From contig JAUXVE010000045.1 of assembly GCA_030680415.1 (NCBI GenBank), forward strand, positions 1-47,854: 47,854 nt of DNA, given 5' to 3'. A program made the translations under genes and the position numbers. Each line of letters begins with the position of its first letter. Positions within the stretch are counted from its first letter, which is position 1. Shown piece by piece: positions 45,063 to 47,854 of the stretch. Origin of the DNA: Rubrivivax sp. (GTDB lineage: Bacteria; Pseudomonadota; Gammaproteobacteria; Burkholderiales; Burkholderiaceae_C). A model generated the notes under the pieces. The model was given only the letters and a program-made list of their open reading frames with translations, was not told the DNA's origin and did not search any database.

Positions 45063-47347
45063 ATCAGTCGCCGGATGATCTCCAGCAGGTTGCTCTGGTC
45101 GAAGCTGCTCTTGACGATATACGCGTTGGCGCCGACGTCGATGCCGCGCTCACGATGCTCGCGCGATTCGAGTGCGGTCACCAGCACCACCGGCAGTTCC
45201 GCCAGCCGTTTGTCGGCGCGTACCCTGGCCGTGAGGTCGAAGCCGTCCATGCGCGGCATTTCCACATCCGACACCACCAGATCGAACGCGGCGGTCCTGA
45301 GCGTCGTAAATGCATCCATGCCGTCCACTGCGGTGGTGACGGCGTAGCCGGCGGATTCGAGGATATTCTTCAGCAACGAGCGCGACGTGATCGAATCCTC
45401 GGCAACCAGGATGGATTGCCTGGCGCCGGTTCCGGTCTGATCGGCGGCGGCGGCCGGTGCGTGCGGCGCCGCAACATGACTCACGGCGGATTTCAGCAGA
45501 TCCGCGACGTTCAGCACCGGCACCACCTGGCCGGTGCCGAGCACGCTGGCGCCGGCGACGTTGCGTACGCGCGCGAGTTGCGGCCCGAGGCTTTTGACCA
45601 GGATTTCCTGCTCGCCGAGAACTTCGTCCACCCGGAACGCGACGCGCATCTCATTCCGGTCGAGCACGATCACCGTGGCATGGGCGGCCGCATTGCCGGC
45701 CGCGGGGCGAGGGAGTTCCAGCACTTCACCCAAACCGGCGAGGGAGACAACCGCTTGGTCCAGCACGATGGTTTCCCGGTTTTCCACCGTGCGGATGTCC
45801 TTGAGGGCCACCCGCGCAACGCGCTCGACATGGGCCGAGGGAATGACGCAAAGCCGTTCGCCCACGCGCACCAGCACGCCGCGCAAAGTGGCCAGCGACA
45901 GCGGCAGCACGATATGGAAAGCGGTGCCGGCCCCGCGGTGCGATTCGATCGAGATGCTGCCGCCCAGGCGTTCGACCTTTTCGCGCACGATCGCAAGACC
46001 GAGTCCGCGCCCGGAGACATCGGTGATGATGGGGCTGGTCGACACACCGGACTGGAATGCGAGCGCGAGCGCGTCGTGCTCGCTGATTGCGTCGTCTTCG
46101 CCGGAAAAGAGGCCGAGCTTTCTGGCGGCCGCCTTCACCCGGCCGCCATCGATGCCGGCGCCGTCATCGGCGATCAGCAGCTCGACCTTGCCGCTGTCCC
46201 GCTGCGAAACCGCAAGCGTGACCGTACCCTGCGCAGGTTTGCCTGCGGCTGCCCGCACTGCCGGGGTTTCGATGCCATGATCGATGGCGTTGCGCAGCAG
46301 ATGGATGAGCGGATCCTTCAACTCCTCCAGCATGCGCCGGTCGAGTTCGATCTCGCTGCCCTGAATCACCAGCCCCATCTCCTTGCCCTGTTCGCGAGCC
46401 AACTCGCGGGCAAGGCGCGGGAGGATATCGAGCAGCGACGCAAAGGGCAGCAACTGCATTTCCTTCACGTCGTGCAGCAGGCTGTCGGTCATGCTGGCCA
46501 ACATACGTTGGTCGCGCGCGGCGGATTGGTTCAGTTTCGCCAGGCGCTCCTCGATGGTGGCCATGATCAGCTGCTCGCCATCCAGGTACTCGAGCACCTT
46601 CAGGAGTTCCTTGCGCCGATGGGCCGATCCGTTGACGGTGCCGCTGCGCGCCGCCGAGCGTTCAATTTGCCGCAGCGCCGGCTGAACGTGCGTGCGCGCC
46701 TTTTTCCAGGCGGCAACGGTGGCGGTGACGTCGCGCAGTTCCAGGGCACGTTGGCGCGCCGCCAGGCGCGGCGACAACAATTCCTCGACCTGGCGCATCA
46801 CGGCGTCGAGTTTGCCGGTGGAAATCCTCACCGTCCCGGAACCCGCAACGGGTGCAGCGGGCGGGGGGGCGGGTGGAACGGCGCCGGCGGCCGATGCGTC
46901 CATCGCGGGTACCACTGCTTCGCCGGGGGCGGGGGGCGAGCCGCTTGCCGCCTGATCGAGCTGGCGGATCAGCGCGGCAATCGCCGGCGGAACCATCGGC
47001 GAGGCGCCGGCATCGCTGCCCAAGAGATTGCCGAGGCCGTCGACAGCCCGGAGCAGCAAGTCCAGCAGCGGTGCGGAAACCGGGAGGCGCCCATGCTTGA
47101 GCGCGGCGAATACGCTTTCCAGCGACTGGCACAGCGATTCGATGGGAACGAGATTCACTGCCCGAGCGGCGCCCTTGAGGCTGTGAGCCTCACGGAACAC
47201 CGTCTCGACAATGCCCGCAGTTTCGGCGCCGGGCGCGGCTTTTCCCAGCGCGAGCAGGCCCGAACTCATCGCCCTGAGATGCTCGTCCGCCTCGACCCGG
47301 AAGGTCGCAAGCAGACGTTTCAGCAAGTCGTCGTCTTTCCTGGCCAT
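45059..47347 (-). CDS. CheA-type hybrid histidine kinase (HPt-HATPase-CheW-REC), WspE-like
   Basis: A 762-residue chemosensory kinase. The HPt domain carries H55 in REAHSLKGAARAV. After a Pro/Ala-rich linker (about 130-165) and a helical dimerisation region, the ATPase shows HLLRNAIDHGIE, LLIADDGAGID and GRGLGLAIVREKVERLGG. The CheW-like domain (about 465-600) includes LVRVGERLCVIPSAHVERV. The C-terminal receiver has VAEDSITSRSLL and D694 in SDVEMPRMDG. A CheY-binding P2 domain is not evident. The CheA-REC form is typical of Wsp and alternative cellular-function pathways. It follows the chemoreceptor gene by 23 bases. Confidence 0.93.
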   Translation of the reverse strand: MARKDDDLLKRLLATFRVEADEHLRAMSSGLLALGKAAPGAETAGIVETVFREAHSLKGAARAVNLVPIESLCQSLESVFAALKHGRLPVSAPLLDLLLRAVDGLGNLLGSDAGASPMVPPAIAALIRQLDQAASGSPPAPGEAVVPAMDASAAGAVPPAPPPAAPVAGSGTVRISTGKLDAVMRQVEELLSPRLAARQRALELRDVTATVAAWKKARTHVQPALRQIERSAARSGTVNGSAHRRKELLKVLEYLDGEQLIMATIEERLAKLNQSAARDQRMLASMTDSLLHDVKEMQLLPFASLLDILPRLARELAREQGKEMGLVIQGSEIELDRRMLEELKDPLIHLLRNAIDHGIETPAVRAAAGKPAQGTVTLAVSQRDSGKVELLIADDGAGIDGGRVKAAARKLGLFSGEDDAISEHDALALAFQSGVSTSPIITDVSGRGLGLAIVREKVERLGGSISIESHRGAGTAFHIVLPLSLATLRGVLVRVGERLCVIPSAHVERVARVALKDIRTVENRETIVLDQAVVSLAGLGEVLELPRPAAGNAAAHATVIVLDRNEMRVAFRVDEVLGEQEILVKSLGPQLARVRNVAGASVLGTGQVVPVLNVADLLKSAVSHVAAPHAPAAAADQTGTGARQSILVAEDSITSRSLLKNILESAGYAVTTAVDGMDAFTTLRTAAFDLVVSDVEMPRMDGFDLTARVRADKRLAELPVVLVTALESREHRERGIDVGANAYIVKSSFDQSNLLEIIRRLI

Positions 47348-47370
47348 TTCGTTTCTGCGCTCGGGATGGC

Positions 47371-47854
47371 TCAGGCGGCCGATCTGCCGATCATGGCGCC
47401 CAGCTTCACGCCCAGCTCATGCAGGCTCCGCGCCGCGACCTCGGCCTGGCGGGTACCGGCGACGTTCTGGGTGCTGGCCTGCTTGATGTTGTCCATCGCC
47501 AGCGCCACCTGGTCCATGCCCACCATCTGCTGCTGGCTCGAGGCCGCAATCTGGGTCGCGGCCTGCGCTGCCTCGTTGACGCTCTCGGTGAGCTGGCGGA
47601 TGGCGTCGCTCGCCCCCGCCGATTGCTTCACGCCGGCCTCCACCGCCTTGTGGCCTTGCTCGGTGGCGAGCACCGCGGCACTGGTGGCCTTCTGGATGTC
47701 GCCCAGGATGGCGCGTACCTGCGCGGTCGCCTGTTTCGACTGCTCGGCCAGGCTCTTCACTTCCTGCGCCACCACGCCGAAGCCCTTGCCCTGTTCGCCG
47801 GCCCTGGACGCCTCGATCGCGGCATTCACCGCCAGCACATTGGACTGCTCGGCG
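47371..47854 (-). CDS. Methyl-accepting chemotaxis protein, C-terminal part
   Basis: The gene runs off the right edge. The visible part is the signalling hairpin tip and second helix of a chemoreceptor: [20 protein letters not shown] followed by [20 protein letters not shown]. It then continues through the adaptation helix ([19 protein letters not shown]) to a short end at IGRSAA. No pentapeptide tether for CheR or CheB is present. It begins the operon that continues with the CheA-like kinase, so it is probably the input of that pathway. Sensory and membrane parts are outside the window. Confidence 0.93.
   Translation of the reverse strand, partial: AEQSNVLAVNAAIEASRAGEQGKGFGVVAQEVKSLAEQSKQATAQVRAILGDIQKATSAAVLATEQGHKAVEAGVKQSAGASDAIRQLTESVNEAAQAATQIAASSQQQMVGMDQVALAMDNIKQASTQNVAGTRQAEVAARSLHELGVKLGAMIGRSAA

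Overview
The window is a high-G+C, densely packed bacterial chromosome segment. Gene content and order (hisGDCBHAF, rsmD-coaD, pth-rplY-prs-tRNA-Gln-ispE-lolB-TPR, mutM, mutY, rapZ-recN, nadK, hrcA) point to a betaproteobacterium of the order Burkholderiales, probably near Rubrivivax, Leptothrix or Methylibium. The genus is inference; I ran no search.

Layout. 0.1-1.5 kb: an IS110-family insertion sequence with a structured upstream non-coding end. 1.7-3.1 kb: a cassette-like accessory segment (PCMT-like methyltransferase plus a RelE/ParE toxin-antitoxin pair) whose gene edges coincide with GTTAGGC/GCCTAAC heptamers. 3.2-29.3 kb: core chromosome. It holds a TetR-regulated ABC-2 exporter, a BolA protein, the histidine operon (with a HisD-GNAT fusion and a duplicated translation start in front of hisF), rsmD, coaD, a ferredoxin, pth, rplY, prs, a tRNA, ispE, lolB, a TPR protein, mutM, a dynamin-like GTPase, mutY, a LON-domain protein, rapZ, recN, nadK and hrcA. 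Stop and start codons overlap repeatedly (ATGA, GTGA, TTGA), which suggests translational coupling.

29.3-31.4 kb: a decayed island of two broken genes, a P-loop NTPase and a cyanophycin-synthetase-like ATP-grasp enzyme. It is bounded by two diverged copies of the hrcA 3' end and followed by an Ile2-type tRNA with a CAU anticodon. 31.8-35.1 kb: a glycine-zipper envelope protein, phage remnants, a MazEF-type module with a palindrome in its leader, and an orphan XRE antitoxin.

35.3-47.9 kb: a c-di-GMP and chemosensory region. On the + strand a broken CZB-GGDEF cyclase gene runs into a REC-EAL phosphodiesterase gene and a dual-receiver gene. On the - strand a tightly overlapping operon encodes a chemoreceptor (partial at the window edge), a CheA-REC kinase, CheB, a 1482-residue hybrid kinase (REC-GAF-PAS-GAF-PAS-HK-REC-REC-HPt) and a second REC-EAL protein. 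This looks like a Wsp-type signalling system whose last gene is a c-di-GMP phosphodiesterase instead of a cyclase. It is the most system-like novelty candidate here, together with the HisD-GNAT fusion and the hrcA-tail island.
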